The notes under the pieces are model-generated. The model did not search any database. It worked only from the letters and a program-made list of their open reading frames with translations, and was not told where the DNA came from. Of a stretch of 64,000 nucleotides of DNA, positions 1-7,300 are shown in pieces. Within the stretch, counting starts at the first letter, position 1; each line of letters opens with the position of its first letter. This DNA comes from Nocardioides albertanoniae (GTDB lineage: Bacteria; Actinomycetota; Actinomycetes; Propionibacteriales; Nocardioidaceae), in NCBI RefSeq assembly GCF_006716315.1, contig NZ_VFOV01000001.1:3550501-3614500 (forward strand), read 5' to 3'. Made by a program: the position numbers and the translations under genes.

Positions 1-1111
1 TGGGCAGGTCGTAGCCGAGCGGGTAGGACTTCTTGATCCCGGCCATGAAGGCGATCCAGCCCTCGTAGTCGCCCTCCTTGCCGGCCGCCTTCTCGGCGGT
101 GAGCACCGCGATCAGGTCGGTGAGCACCTCACGCACGTCGCCCACGATCGGCACGTCGGCGTAGCGGTTCTTGCCGATCTCGGCCGGGTCGATGTCGGCG
201 TGGATCACCTTGGCGTTGGGTGCGAAGGAGTCCAGGTTGCCGGTGACGCGGTCGTCGAAGCGGGCACCCAGGCTGATGATCAGGTCGGACTTCTGCAGGC
301 CGGCGACCGCAGGGACGGTGCCGTGCATGCCCGGCATACCGAGGTGCTGCGGGTGCGAGTCGGGGAACGCGCCGCGGGCCATCAGCGTGGTCACGACCGG
401 GATCCCGGTCAGCACGGCCAGCTCCATCAGCTCGCGGTGGGCACCGGAGCGGATCGTGCCACCGCCGACGTAGAGGACCGGCTTCCTGGCCTCCAGCATC
501 AGGCGTGCCGCCTCGCGGATCTGCTTGGCGTGGGGCCTGGTCACCGGGCGGTAGCCCGGCAGGTGGAGCTCGGTCGGCCACCGGTAGGTGGTGGTGGCCT
601 GCAACGCCGACTTGGTGACGTCGACGAGGACCGGACCCGGGCGCCCGGAGGCGGCCAGGTGGAAGGCCTCAGCGACCCGCTGCGGGATCTCCGCGGGGTC
701 GGTGACGAGGAAGCTGTGCTTGGTGATCGGCATCGTGATGCCGCGGATGTCGGCCTCTTGGAAGCCGTCGGTGCCGATCAGGTTGGCGGCCACCTGCCCG
801 GTGATCGCGACCATGGGCACCGAGTCCATGTTGGCGTCGGCCAGCGGGGTGACCAGGTTGGTCGCGCCCGGGCCGCTCGTCGCCATGCAGACGCCGACCT
901 TGCCGGTCGCGGCCGCGTAGCCCTGGGCCGCGTGGCCGGCGCCCTGCTCGTGGCGTACGAGAATGTGGCGGATCTTCGAGTCCATCAGCGGGTCGTACGC
1001 CGGAAGGATCGCCCCTCCCGGAATGCCGAAGATGTCCTCGACCCCCGCTGCTTCCAGCGACTTGACCAGGCTCTGTGCGCCTGTCATCTGCTCGCTCATA
1101 TCCGTCGCCAT
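1..1111 (-). CDS. ilvB: Acetolactate synthase large subunit, 5' part (C-terminus off window)
   Basis: ThDP-dependent acetohydroxyacid synthase, the first common step of Val/Leu/Ile synthesis: it condenses pyruvate with pyruvate or 2-oxobutyrate. About 370 N-terminal residues are visible; the gene runs off the left edge. Seen: the family N-terminus with [15 protein letters not shown], catalytic glutamate E55 in [27 protein letters not shown], and the beta-domain stretch [17 protein letters not shown]. The C-terminal ThDP-binding half is missing only because of the window end. ATG at 1111 is chosen; an in-frame ATG at 1099 (residue 5) is also possible. The gene lies 66 nt after an intrinsic terminator and a leader peptide rich in Ile/Leu/Val, so it is very likely controlled by attenuation. 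The small subunit ilvN and ilvC would be expected beyond the window (inference from family gene order). Confidence 0.97.
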   Translation of the reverse strand, partial: MATDMSEQMTGAQSLVKSLEAAGVEDIFGIPGGAILPAYDPLMDSKIRHILVRHEQGAGHAAQGYAAATGKVGVCMATSGPGATNLVTPLADANMDSVPMVAITGQVAANLIGTDGFQEADIRGITMPITKHSFLVTDPAEIPQRVAEAFHLAASGRPGPVLVDVTKSALQATTTYRWPTELHLPGYRPVTRPHAKQIREAARLMLEARKPVLYVGGGTIRSGAHRELMELAVLTGIPVVTTLMARGAFPDSHPQHLGMPGMHGTVPAVAGLQKSDLIISLGARFDDRVTGNLDSFAPNAKVIHADIDPAEIGKNRYADVPIVGDVREVLTDLIAVLTAEKAAGKEGDYEGWIAFMAGIKKSYPLGYDLP

Positions 1112-1176
1112 CCTGTCGGCCCTGTCGGCACTGTCTACTCCGTCGAAACTGTTGGAAGGTGCTGTTCTCGTGCAAT

Positions 1177-1211
1177 AAAAAACCCTCCGGCCCGGTGGGC
1201 AACGGAGGGAG
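1177..1211 (-). terminator. Attenuator terminator of the ilvB leader
   Basis: On the minus strand CCCTCCG (1209-1203) and CGGAGGG (1189-1183) form a GC-rich stem, followed at once by six T residues (1182-1177). It lies between the leader peptide stop and ilvB. An alternative pairing exists upstream: GCGTCG inside the leader peptide's last codons is complementary to CGACGC about 25 nt downstream, as expected for the 1:2 hairpin of an attenuator. Confidence 0.85.
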
Positions 1212-1236
1212 ACGCGTCGTCTGGGGCCAGTGGCTC

Positions 1237-1278
1237 CTAGGCGACGCGCCTGATAAGTACGAGAATGTTCTGCAACAT
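1237..1278 (-). CDS. Branched-chain leader peptide (13 aa)
   Basis: Tiny [16 protein letters not shown] ending in TAG. Seven of 13 residues are Ile, Leu or Val, the amino acids made by the downstream pathway. It is followed by a mutually exclusive hairpin arrangement and an intrinsic terminator ahead of ilvB. Ribosome stalling at these codons when branched-chain aminoacyl-tRNAs are scarce would favour the antiterminator; this mechanism is established for ilvB/ilvBNC leaders in other bacteria and is inferred here. A TAACGT box 6 nt upstream of the ATG suggests the leader mRNA itself is leaderless. GTG at 1284 is an in-frame alternative start. Confidence 0.8.
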   Translation of the reverse strand: MLQNILVLIRRVA

Positions 1279-1284
1279 GCTCAC

Positions 1285-1314
1285 ACGTTAACCCCATGTG
1301 TCGCGCCGTGTCAC
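1285..1314 (-). promoter_or_regulatory. Candidate promoter of the ilv leader
   Basis: The minus strand carries GTGACA (1314-1309) as -35 and TAACGT (1290-1285) as -10, separated by 18 bp. Transcription would start at or next to the leader peptide ATG (1278). Confidence 0.5.
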
Positions 1315-1363
1315 CTCACCCTATCGCGCGTCCCAGGATCTGAGATCACCGTCCCAGTATCTG

Positions 1364-3547
1364 TCAGTCGTTCGGGGTAGCGGCTCCCATCAGGCGCTGA
1401 CGGAGGAAGGTCCAGGCGAAGGCGGAGAGGTGAGCGGCCTGGGCGTTGTTGGCGGCGCCGCCATGACCTCCCTCGATGTTCTCGTAGTAGGTGACGTCCT
1501 TGCCGGTCGCGGCCAGCAGCGCAGCCATCTTGCGGGCATGGCCGGGGTGGACGCGGTCGTCCTTGGTGGAGGTGGTGAGCAGCACGGGCGGGTAGGTCTT
1601 CGCCTCCTCGAGCAGGTGGTAGGGCGAGAACGTCCGGATGAACTCCCACTCCTCCGGCACGTCGGGGTCGCCGTACTCGGCCATCCACGACGCCCCTGCG
1701 AGCAGGTGGGAGTAGCGCAACATGTCGAGCAGCGGCACCTGGATCACGAGAGCACCGAACAGCTCGGGGTAGCTGGTGAGCATGTTGCCGGTCAGCAGCC
1801 CGCCGTTGGAGCCACCCTGTGCCCCGAGATGCTCGGCGTCGGTCACCCCGGTCTCGGCGAGATGGCGCGCGACGGCGGCGAAGTCCTCGTACGCCGTGTG
1901 CCGGTGCTCCTTCAGGGCCGCCTGGTGCCAGGCCGGGCCGTACTCGCCTCCCCCGCGGATGTTGGCCACCACGTAGACGCCGCCCTCCTCGAGCCAGGCG
2001 CGCCCGACACCGGCGGAGTAGCCGGGTGTCATCGGGATCTCGAAGCCGCCGTAGCCGTAGAGCAGGGTCGGGGCCGGGCCGCCGCTGCCGGCGAGGGCGG
2101 CCTCGGATCCGACGATGAAGTAGGGCACCCGGGTGCCGTCGAGGGAGACCGCGAAGCGCTGGTCGGCGACGAGGCCGTCGGCCTCGAACCACGCCGGCGC
2201 CGACTTGAGCACCTCGGGAGCAGCCGCGGCCGTGGCCGGGTCGCCCAGCGTGGTCGTCGCGTAGGTCGTCGGGGTCAGGTAGCCGCTGGTGACGACCCAG
2301 ACCTCGTCGGACTCGACCGCGTCGACGGCCCGGGTGCCGACCGCAGCCACCGGGTCGGTCGCCGGGAACTCGGAGCGCGTCCAGCCATCGCGCCCACCTG
2401 CTTCTCCTGACCCCGCACGCCCCGAGGCCGGAGGCGTCAAGATGTGCAGCTTGTTCTTCACGTCGTCGAACACGTTGAGGACGAGATGGTTGCGGGTCCA
2501 GGTGGCGCCCGCGAGCGAGGTGGAGGCCGTGGGCTCGAAGAGCACGGTGAGGTCGCGCTGACCGGCGAGGAAGCTGTCGGCCTCGATCGCCAGCAGCGAC
2601 CCGGCGGCGTACGTCGTCTCCTCGGGGGTCCACTCCTCACGCAGGTCGATCACCAACCACTCCCGGTGGAACCCGGCCTCGGCCGAGTCGGGGATGTCGA
2701 GCTTGGTGAGGGTCTGCTCGGGAGTGCCGGGCTCGGTGACGACGTAGGTCTCCGAGCGGTAGAACGCGATCGAGCGGCTGACCAGGTCGCGCTCGAAGCC
2801 GGGGGTGTGCAGGTGGCGGGCGGCGATGTACATGTCGTCGTCGGTGCCCTCGTAGACCACCGCCGCCTCGTCGAACGGCGTGCCGCGACGCCACAGCTTC
2901 ACGATGCGCGGATAGCCCGACGGAGTGAGGCTTCCCGGCCCGAAGTCGGTGAAGACGTAGACCGCGTCGGGGCCGCACCAGGAGAGCCCGCCCTTGGCTC
3001 CGCCCTGCTCGACGGCACGGGTGAAGCCGCCGTCCTCAGGTGCCACGAACGCCTTCTCCACCAGGTCGAACTCCCTGGTCACATCGGCGTCGGAGCCGCC
3101 CGGCGAGAGGTCGAGGAGCACCTTGCGCCAGGGCTCGCCGGGCTCCGGCCGGAGCACTGAGGCGCCGTGCCACACCCAGTTCTCGCCCTCCTCGGCCGCG
3201 AGCGCGTCGAGGTCGAGCAGGGTCTCCCACACCGGGTCGTCGGTGCGGTAGGACTCCGGCGTCGTACGCCGCCAGATGCCGCGCTCGTGGTCGGCGTCGC
3301 GCCAGAAGTTGTAGTAGTGCTCCCCGAGCCGGGAGACCTCCGGGATGCGGTCGTCGGAGTCGAGCACCTCGAGGATCCGTGCCTCGATCTTGGCGAACTC
3401 CGGATCCGCGCCGACGCTCGCGTGAGCCTCCTCGTTGCGCGCCCGCACCCAGGCCAGCGCCTCGGCGCCCTCGACCTCTTCCAGCCACTCGAACGGGTCT
3501 TTCGCGGTCGGGTCCAGCGGGGTCTCGACGGTCGGCTCGGAGGTCAT
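1364..3547 (-). CDS. S9A prolyl oligopeptidase family serine peptidase
   Basis: 727 aa, the usual length for prolyl oligopeptidase. The N-terminus has the family DPFEWLEEVEG motif, then a beta-propeller region (about 70-440), then the alpha/beta-hydrolase domain. The catalytic triad is visible: Ser580 in GAQGGSNGG, Asp663 in TKDDRVHPGH, His695 in EGGHGG. YGYGGFEIPMTPGYSAGVG (oxyanion region) is also present. No signal peptide, so probably a cytosolic enzyme cleaving short peptides after proline. TAGCCT (3559-3554) lies 6 nt before the ATG, so the mRNA may be leaderless. It is divergent from the ABC1 kinase gene with a 54-bp gap. Exact substrate preference cannot be told from sequence. Confidence 0.95.
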   Translation of the reverse strand: MTSEPTVETPLDPTAKDPFEWLEEVEGAEALAWVRARNEEAHASVGADPEFAKIEARILEVLDSDDRIPEVSRLGEHYYNFWRDADHERGIWRRTTPESYRTDDPVWETLLDLDALAAEEGENWVWHGASVLRPEPGEPWRKVLLDLSPGGSDADVTREFDLVEKAFVAPEDGGFTRAVEQGGAKGGLSWCGPDAVYVFTDFGPGSLTPSGYPRIVKLWRRGTPFDEAAVVYEGTDDDMYIAARHLHTPGFERDLVSRSIAFYRSETYVVTEPGTPEQTLTKLDIPDSAEAGFHREWLVIDLREEWTPEETTYAAGSLLAIEADSFLAGQRDLTVLFEPTASTSLAGATWTRNHLVLNVFDDVKNKLHILTPPASGRAGSGEAGGRDGWTRSEFPATDPVAAVGTRAVDAVESDEVWVVTSGYLTPTTYATTTLGDPATAAAAPEVLKSAPAWFEADGLVADQRFAVSLDGTRVPYFIVGSEAALAGSGGPAPTLLYGYGGFEIPMTPGYSAGVGRAWLEEGGVYVVANIRGGGEYGPAWHQAALKEHRHTAYEDFAAVARHLAETGVTDAEHLGAQGGSNGGLLTGNMLTSYPELFGALVIQVPLLDMLRYSHLLAGASWMAEYGDPDVPEEWEFIRTFSPYHLLEEAKTYPPVLLTTSTKDDRVHPGHARKMAALLAATGKDVTYYENIEGGHGGAANNAQAAHLSAFAWTFLRQRLMGAATPND

Positions 3548-3601
3548 GCCGGAAGGCTACTTCCCGATGTGCGAGTTGCAGCCCACAGGCACAATTGCGG
3601 C

Positions 3602-4939
3602 ATGGATCAGAGCGACGGGTCGTCGAAGGGTCTGCCGCGGCGAGCGGCGACACGGACGGCCAAGCTGGCCGCACTGCCGATGGGGTACGCCGGGCGGAAG
3701 GCGCTCGGACTGGGGAAGCGGATCGGGGGCAAGCCCGCTGAGGCGGTGCTGGCCGACGTCCACCAGAGGACGGCCGACCAGCTGTTCCGCACCCTGGGTG
3801 AGCTCAAGGGCGGCGCGATGAAGGTCGGCCAGATGCTCTCGGTGATGGAGGCGGCGCTGCCGGAGTCGCAGGCCGCCCACTACCGCGACCAGCTCACCCG
3901 GCTGCAGGACTCCGCTCCCCCGATGCCGACCGGGATCGTACGCGGCCTGCTGGCCCGCGACCTCGGGGCCGACTGGTCCGAGCGGCTGGTCGAGCTCTCC
4001 GAGGAGCCGGCCGCGTCGGCCTCGATCGGGCAGGTGCACCGGGGCCGGTGGGCCGACGGGCGCGAGGTTGCGGTGAAGGTGCAGTACCCGGGCGCCGACG
4101 AGGCGCTGCGCGCCGACCTGCGCCAGATCGGGCGGGTCGCGGCGATCGGCAACGCCGTCGTGCCCGGCATGGACATCAAGGCGCTGGTCGCAGAGCTGCA
4201 GGAGCGGGTGGCCGAGGAGCTCGACTACCCGAAGGAGGCCGAGGCCCAGCGCGTCTTCGCGGCGGCGTACGCCGATCATCCCCTGATCGAGGTGCCCGAC
4301 GTCGTGGCGGTGGGGCCGTCGGTGCTGGTCACCGAGTGGGTGGAGTCGGAGGGCTCGATCGCGAAGGTCATCGCCGGCGGCACCCCCGAGGAGCGCGACC
4401 ACTACGGCGAGCTGCTCGCCCGGTTCTGGTTCTCCGCGCCCGAGCTGACCGGGATGCTCCACGCCGACCCGCACCCCGGCAACTTCCGGGTGCTCCCCGA
4501 GGGCCGGATGGCGGTGCTCGACTTCGGGCTCGCCGCGCGGCTCCCCGAACGCGGCTTTCCCGAGCCGATGGGCCGGCTGATCCGGATCGCCGCGACCGGC
4601 GACGCCGACGCGCTGGTCGCGGGCCTGCGCCACGAAGGCTTCATCCGCGAGGGCATCAAGGTCGAGCCTCAGCATGTGCTCGACTACCTGGCCCCGTTCG
4701 TGACGCCGGCGCTCGAGGAGCGCTTCCGGTTCACCAGGGAGTGGATGCGCGAGGAGTTCAGGCGGATCAACGACCCCAAGGACCCCGCCTACACGGTCGG
4801 CCTCAAGCTCAACCTGCCGCCGTCCTATCTGCTCATCCACCGCGTCTGGCTCGGCGGGCTCGGAGTGCTGGCGCAGCTCGACGCGGAGGCACCGTTCCGG
4901 GAGATCCTCGAGGAGCACCTGCCCGGCTTCGCGAGCTGA
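3602..4939 (+). CDS. ABC1/AarF/UbiB-family atypical kinase
   Basis: 445 aa. Seen: the family-specific KxGQ signature in GGAMKVGQMLS (about 74-77), the alanine-rich nucleotide loop SASIGQVHRG, the lysine motif VAVKVQYPG, the catalytic loop LHADPHPGNF and the metal-binding LDFG. The family is linked to isoprenoid-quinone metabolism or lipid handling in other bacteria; the actinobacterial role is not established. No membrane-spanning C-terminus is obvious. Start: CACAAT (3590-3595) is 6 nt before ATG 3602, a leaderless layout; the reading frame extends further upstream, but that part overlaps the divergent peptidase gene and has no family similarity. Confidence 0.9.
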   Translation: MDQSDGSSKGLPRRAATRTAKLAALPMGYAGRKALGLGKRIGGKPAEAVLADVHQRTADQLFRTLGELKGGAMKVGQMLSVMEAALPESQAAHYRDQLTRLQDSAPPMPTGIVRGLLARDLGADWSERLVELSEEPAASASIGQVHRGRWADGREVAVKVQYPGADEALRADLRQIGRVAAIGNAVVPGMDIKALVAELQERVAEELDYPKEAEAQRVFAAAYADHPLIEVPDVVAVGPSVLVTEWVESEGSIAKVIAGGTPEERDHYGELLARFWFSAPELTGMLHADPHPGNFRVLPEGRMAVLDFGLAARLPERGFPEPMGRLIRIAATGDADALVAGLRHEGFIREGIKVEPQHVLDYLAPFVTPALEERFRFTREWMREEFRRINDPKDPAYTVGLKLNLPPSYLLIHRVWLGGLGVLAQLDAEAPFREILEEHLPGFAS

Positions 4940-4954
4940 GCGGGCTGGGCGGCC

Positions 4955-5371
4955 TCAGGCCTTCGGCAGCAGAGTCTCCCCGATCGGGTCGGGGTTGTAG
5001 GCGATCTCCCAGCGCACGCCGTCGGGGTCGGCGAAGTAGCCGGTGTAGCCGCCCCAGACCCGCTCCTCGGCGGCCGGGGCATCGCGCCCGAGCGACCGGG
5101 CGAGCGCGAGCACGTCGTCGACCTCCGCACGGGTGGCGACGTTGTGGGCGAGCGTGAACGGCGCGAGACCACCGGCCGCGGAGAGCGTGCCGACCTCTTC
5201 CTCGAACTCCTCGCGGTCCCACAGGGAGAGGATCAGGTGCTCGCCGACGCGGATCATGACCACCCCGTCGGCCTCGAGCTCCGATGTCCAGCCGAGGCCG
5301 TCGACATAGAACGCCCGACTCGCCGCCACATCGGCGACGGCGAGGGTGATGAAGCTGATGCGCTGGTCCAT
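4955..5371 (-). CDS. VOC (glyoxalase/bleomycin-resistance fold) protein
   Basis: 138 aa, the size of a single VOC domain made of two beta-alpha-beta-beta-beta modules. Module 1 begins MDQRISFITLAVADVAASRAFYVDGLGW, written here in part: ISFITLAVAD then AFYVDGLGW. Module 2 ends GYTGYFADPDGVRWEIAYNP, with the typical DPDGxxWEI strand carrying a metal-ligand glutamate. The substrate cannot be assigned. The frame is open upstream, but only the part from ATG 5371 has VOC similarity. It lies convergent to the ABC1 kinase gene (15-bp gap). Confidence 0.88.
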   Translation of the reverse strand: MDQRISFITLAVADVAASRAFYVDGLGWTSELEADGVVMIRVGEHLILSLWDREEFEEEVGTLSAAGGLAPFTLAHNVATRAEVDDVLALARSLGRDAPAAEERVWGGYTGYFADPDGVRWEIAYNPDPIGETLLPKA

Positions 5372-5403
5372 GACGACCACCCTGCCATGGACCAGCGGCA
5401 GCC

Positions 5404-5730
5404 TCACTCCTGCTTCGGTGCGCCGGGCTTCGCCGGCTTCTCGCGGAGAACCTCGCGACGCGCACGGTATTCGGCCTCGTCGATGTCGCCCGCTGCGTAC
5501 CGCTCGGCCAGCCGCGCCTCGCCGGCCTGCCGCGGGCCCTCGGCGGCGCGTCGGCGACCGAAGAGGACGATCGCGGTGATGATCCCGGCGATCACCAGGA
5601 ACCACAGGATCGGGAAGATCGGCCAGAACGCCGGCGGGCCTCCCCCGTCGTGCCACGGTCCGTTGTCTCGCCACGGACCCCAGTTGTCACCGGCCACGGC
5701 GATGGTGGCCACAGTCTCGTTGATGCTCAT
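5404..5730 (-). CDS. Small membrane protein with C-terminal SHOCT domain
   Basis: 108 aa. N-terminal Gly/Trp-rich segment (about 15-33), one hydrophobic segment PAFWPIFPILWFLVIAGIIT through VLF (about 33-57), a basic stop-transfer GRRRA, then a SHOCT motif RLAERYAAGDIDEAEYRAR (about 73-91). SHOCT domains are short oligomerisation modules of unknown precise role. The start at ATG 5730 is supported by AAAGGA about 8 nt upstream; further in-frame upstream codons are less likely. Function unknown. Confidence 0.75.
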   Translation of the reverse strand: MSINETVATIAVAGDNWGPWRDNGPWHDGGGPPAFWPIFPILWFLVIAGIITAIVLFGRRRAAEGPRQAGEARLAERYAAGDIDEAEYRARREVLREKPAKPGAPKQE

Positions 5731-5808
5731 TTCTCGTGTCCTTTCCGGAGACTTCGTACGCATCCCAGACTGCTGCGCGAAGGCCGCCGGCACATCGGCT
5801 CACGAGCG

Positions 5809-5842
5809 GGGGCGGCGTACGCAATCGTGCGTACGCCGCCCC
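5809..5842 (-). terminator. Strong hairpin after the GNAT gene
   Basis: Perfect 15-bp stem: GGGGCGGCGTACGCA (5809-5823), loop ATCG, then the exact complement (5828-5842). It starts 4 nt after the stop codon of the GNAT gene at 5847 on the minus strand. There is no T-run, as is usual for high-GC actinobacterial terminators. Confidence 0.65.
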
Positions 5843-5846
5843 TGAG

Positions 5847-6557
5847 TCAGCCCTCGAAACCGGCTCGGAGCGGGCTGCGCTGGTGCCCGTCGTCGAAGTT
5901 GTCGGGCGCGAGCCAGCGCTCGTGGCGCTCGCGCACCCGGGGCCAGTCTTCGGCGGTGACGGCGAACCAGTCGGTGTCGCGGTTGCGGCCCTTGACGACC
6001 ATGTGGTTGCGGAACCGGCCCTCGTAGCCGAACCCGAGCCGCTCCGCGGCCCGTCGTGACGGCTCGTTGAGGCTGTCGAGCTTCCACTCGAAGCGGCGGT
6101 AGCCGAGGGTGTCGAACGCGTGGCGCATCAGCAGGTGGATCGCCTCGGTCGCCGCCCGCGTCCGCGCCAGCGCAGGCCCGAAGAGCACCCCGCCGACCTC
6201 GATCCGGCCGTGGGCGGGGTTGATCGCACAGTAGCCCGCGACCCCGCTCGCCCTGCCGGCCCGCTCGCCCTCCTTCGGGACGAACGCGAACGGCACCACG
6301 TCAGGTGCGTCGACGAGCCCGGCCAGGTGCATCCACAGATCCTGCAGCGAGGTCGGCATCGGGATCGGCCGGTAGGTCCACAGTTCGGCGTCGTGCGGGC
6401 CGCACACCGCGGCGTAGAGATCTGAGTACTGGGCCGAGGAGAGCGGTGCGACCCGCACATAACGCCCCTCCAGACTCACCGGCTCCGGCCACGGCCTCGT
6501 CTCCCAGCCCTCGACGAGATCACCGACGGGATAGCTGAAGTCGCTCACGCGGATCAT
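5847..6557 (-). CDS. GNAT-family N-acetyltransferase, RimJ/RimL-like
   Basis: 236 aa. The protein matches the longer GNAT type that modifies N-termini or small molecules: LEGRYVRVAPLSSAQYSDLY at the N-terminus, EVGGVLFGPALARTRAATEA as the acetyl-CoA pyrophosphate-binding region, YRRFEWKLDSLNEPSRRAAE and LGFGYEGRFRNHMVVKGRNR at the C-terminus. Substrate unknown. ATG 6557 is preferred. GTG 6599 would add 14 residues and would overlap the TGA of a 39-codon ORF upstream as GTGA, so it cannot be excluded. Confidence 0.85.
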   Translation of the reverse strand: MIRVSDFSYPVGDLVEGWETRPWPEPVSLEGRYVRVAPLSSAQYSDLYAAVCGPHDAELWTYRPIPMPTSLQDLWMHLAGLVDAPDVVPFAFVPKEGERAGRASGVAGYCAINPAHGRIEVGGVLFGPALARTRAATEAIHLLMRHAFDTLGYRRFEWKLDSLNEPSRRAAERLGFGYEGRFRNHMVVKGRNRDTDWFAVTAEDWPRVRERHERWLAPDNFDDGHQRSPLRAGFEG

Positions 6558-6595
6558 TCTCACCGAGCCTGCCGCAGCACCACACCGGGGGCTGC

Positions 6596-6715
6596 TCACG
6601 CCGCGACGTCCACCGCAATGTCCACTGGGCGTCCGCGGTGGTGAGCGAGCGGGCCGAAGACGATCATCGAGACCGAGATCACGATCCCGTAGAAACCGAA
6701 CACCCGACCGCGCAT
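6596..6715 (-). CDS. Possible 39-aa hydrophobic small protein or gene remnant
   Basis: Short ORF beginning MRGRVFGFYG with one hydrophobic stretch (about residues 7-24) and no recognisable domain. Its TGA overlaps a GTG codon of the GNAT frame as GTGA, the same coupling used by many real genes in this window. It fills the gap between the PPOX and GNAT genes. It could be the tail of a decayed membrane-protein gene. Evidence is only position and hydrophobicity. Confidence 0.22.
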   Translation of the reverse strand: MRGRVFGFYGIVISVSMIVFGPLAHHRGRPVDIAVDVAA

Positions 6716-6729
6716 CTTCGACAGCCGGG

Positions 6730-7293
6730 CTACTCCGTCGCCGGGTCGAAGTCGAACGCCGGCAGACCGTCGAGGCTGGTCCGGTTCTTCCTACGCCGGT
6801 AGTTGGCCGATCCCTCGACCCCCTTGCGCTCGAAGTACGCAGGCAGCAGGTCGCGCTCGCCGGCGTAGTCCATCAGCGGCACCGAGAAGCCGCAGGAGTC
6901 GGAGATCCGTTCGATGTCCACGACGACGACCGCCCGGGCGCCGGGCAGGTCGGTGAAGCGGCCGGCCAGGTCGGCGTACCCCTCGTCGTAGCGGGTCACC
7001 ACCCGGCCCCGACCGTGGAAGCGGACGATGTCGGGTGCTCCGTCGAAGGCGCAGAACATCACCGTGATGCGGCCGTTCTCCCGCAGGTGGGCGATCGTCT
7101 CGCTGCCGCTCCCGGTGCCGTCGAGCCACGCGAAGGTGAGCTCGTCGAGCATCCCGAAGGTGCCCGGGAGGCCCCGCGGCGACAGGTTGACGTGACCGTC
7201 CTCGGCGAGCGGTGCGGTGGCGACGAAGAAGACGACCTGGCGGTCGACGAAGTCGCGCAGACGTCCCTCGACGCGCGCGTGCACCTTCCCCAT
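6730..7293 (-). CDS. Pyridoxamine 5'-phosphate oxidase-fold (PPOX) protein
   Basis: 187 aa. The split-barrel flavin/F420-binding fold is suggested by HVNLSPRGLPGTFGMLDELT, FAWLDGTGSGSETIAHL, NGRITVMFCAF and VRFHGRGRVV. These actinobacterial proteins are usually annotated as FMN- or F420-binding reductases of unknown substrate, not true PdxH. ATG 7293 lies 7 bp after the ilvD stop codon, so the gene probably shares the ilvD transcript. There is no clear Shine-Dalgarno, so translation may depend on coupling. No link with branched-chain amino acid synthesis is known to me. Confidence 0.85.
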   Translation of the reverse strand: MGKVHARVEGRLRDFVDRQVVFFVATAPLAEDGHVNLSPRGLPGTFGMLDELTFAWLDGTGSGSETIAHLRENGRITVMFCAFDGAPDIVRFHGRGRVVTRYDEGYADLAGRFTDLPGARAVVVVDIERISDSCGFSVPLMDYAGERDLLPAYFERKGVEGSANYRRRKNRTSLDGLPAFDFDPATE

Positions 7294-7300
7294 ACGCCGG

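Noticed and set aside
1111..1364. Promoter directly upstream of ilvB after the attenuator
   Set aside because: No convincing -10/-35 in 1112-1176; regulation by attenuation from the upstream promoter explains the layout.
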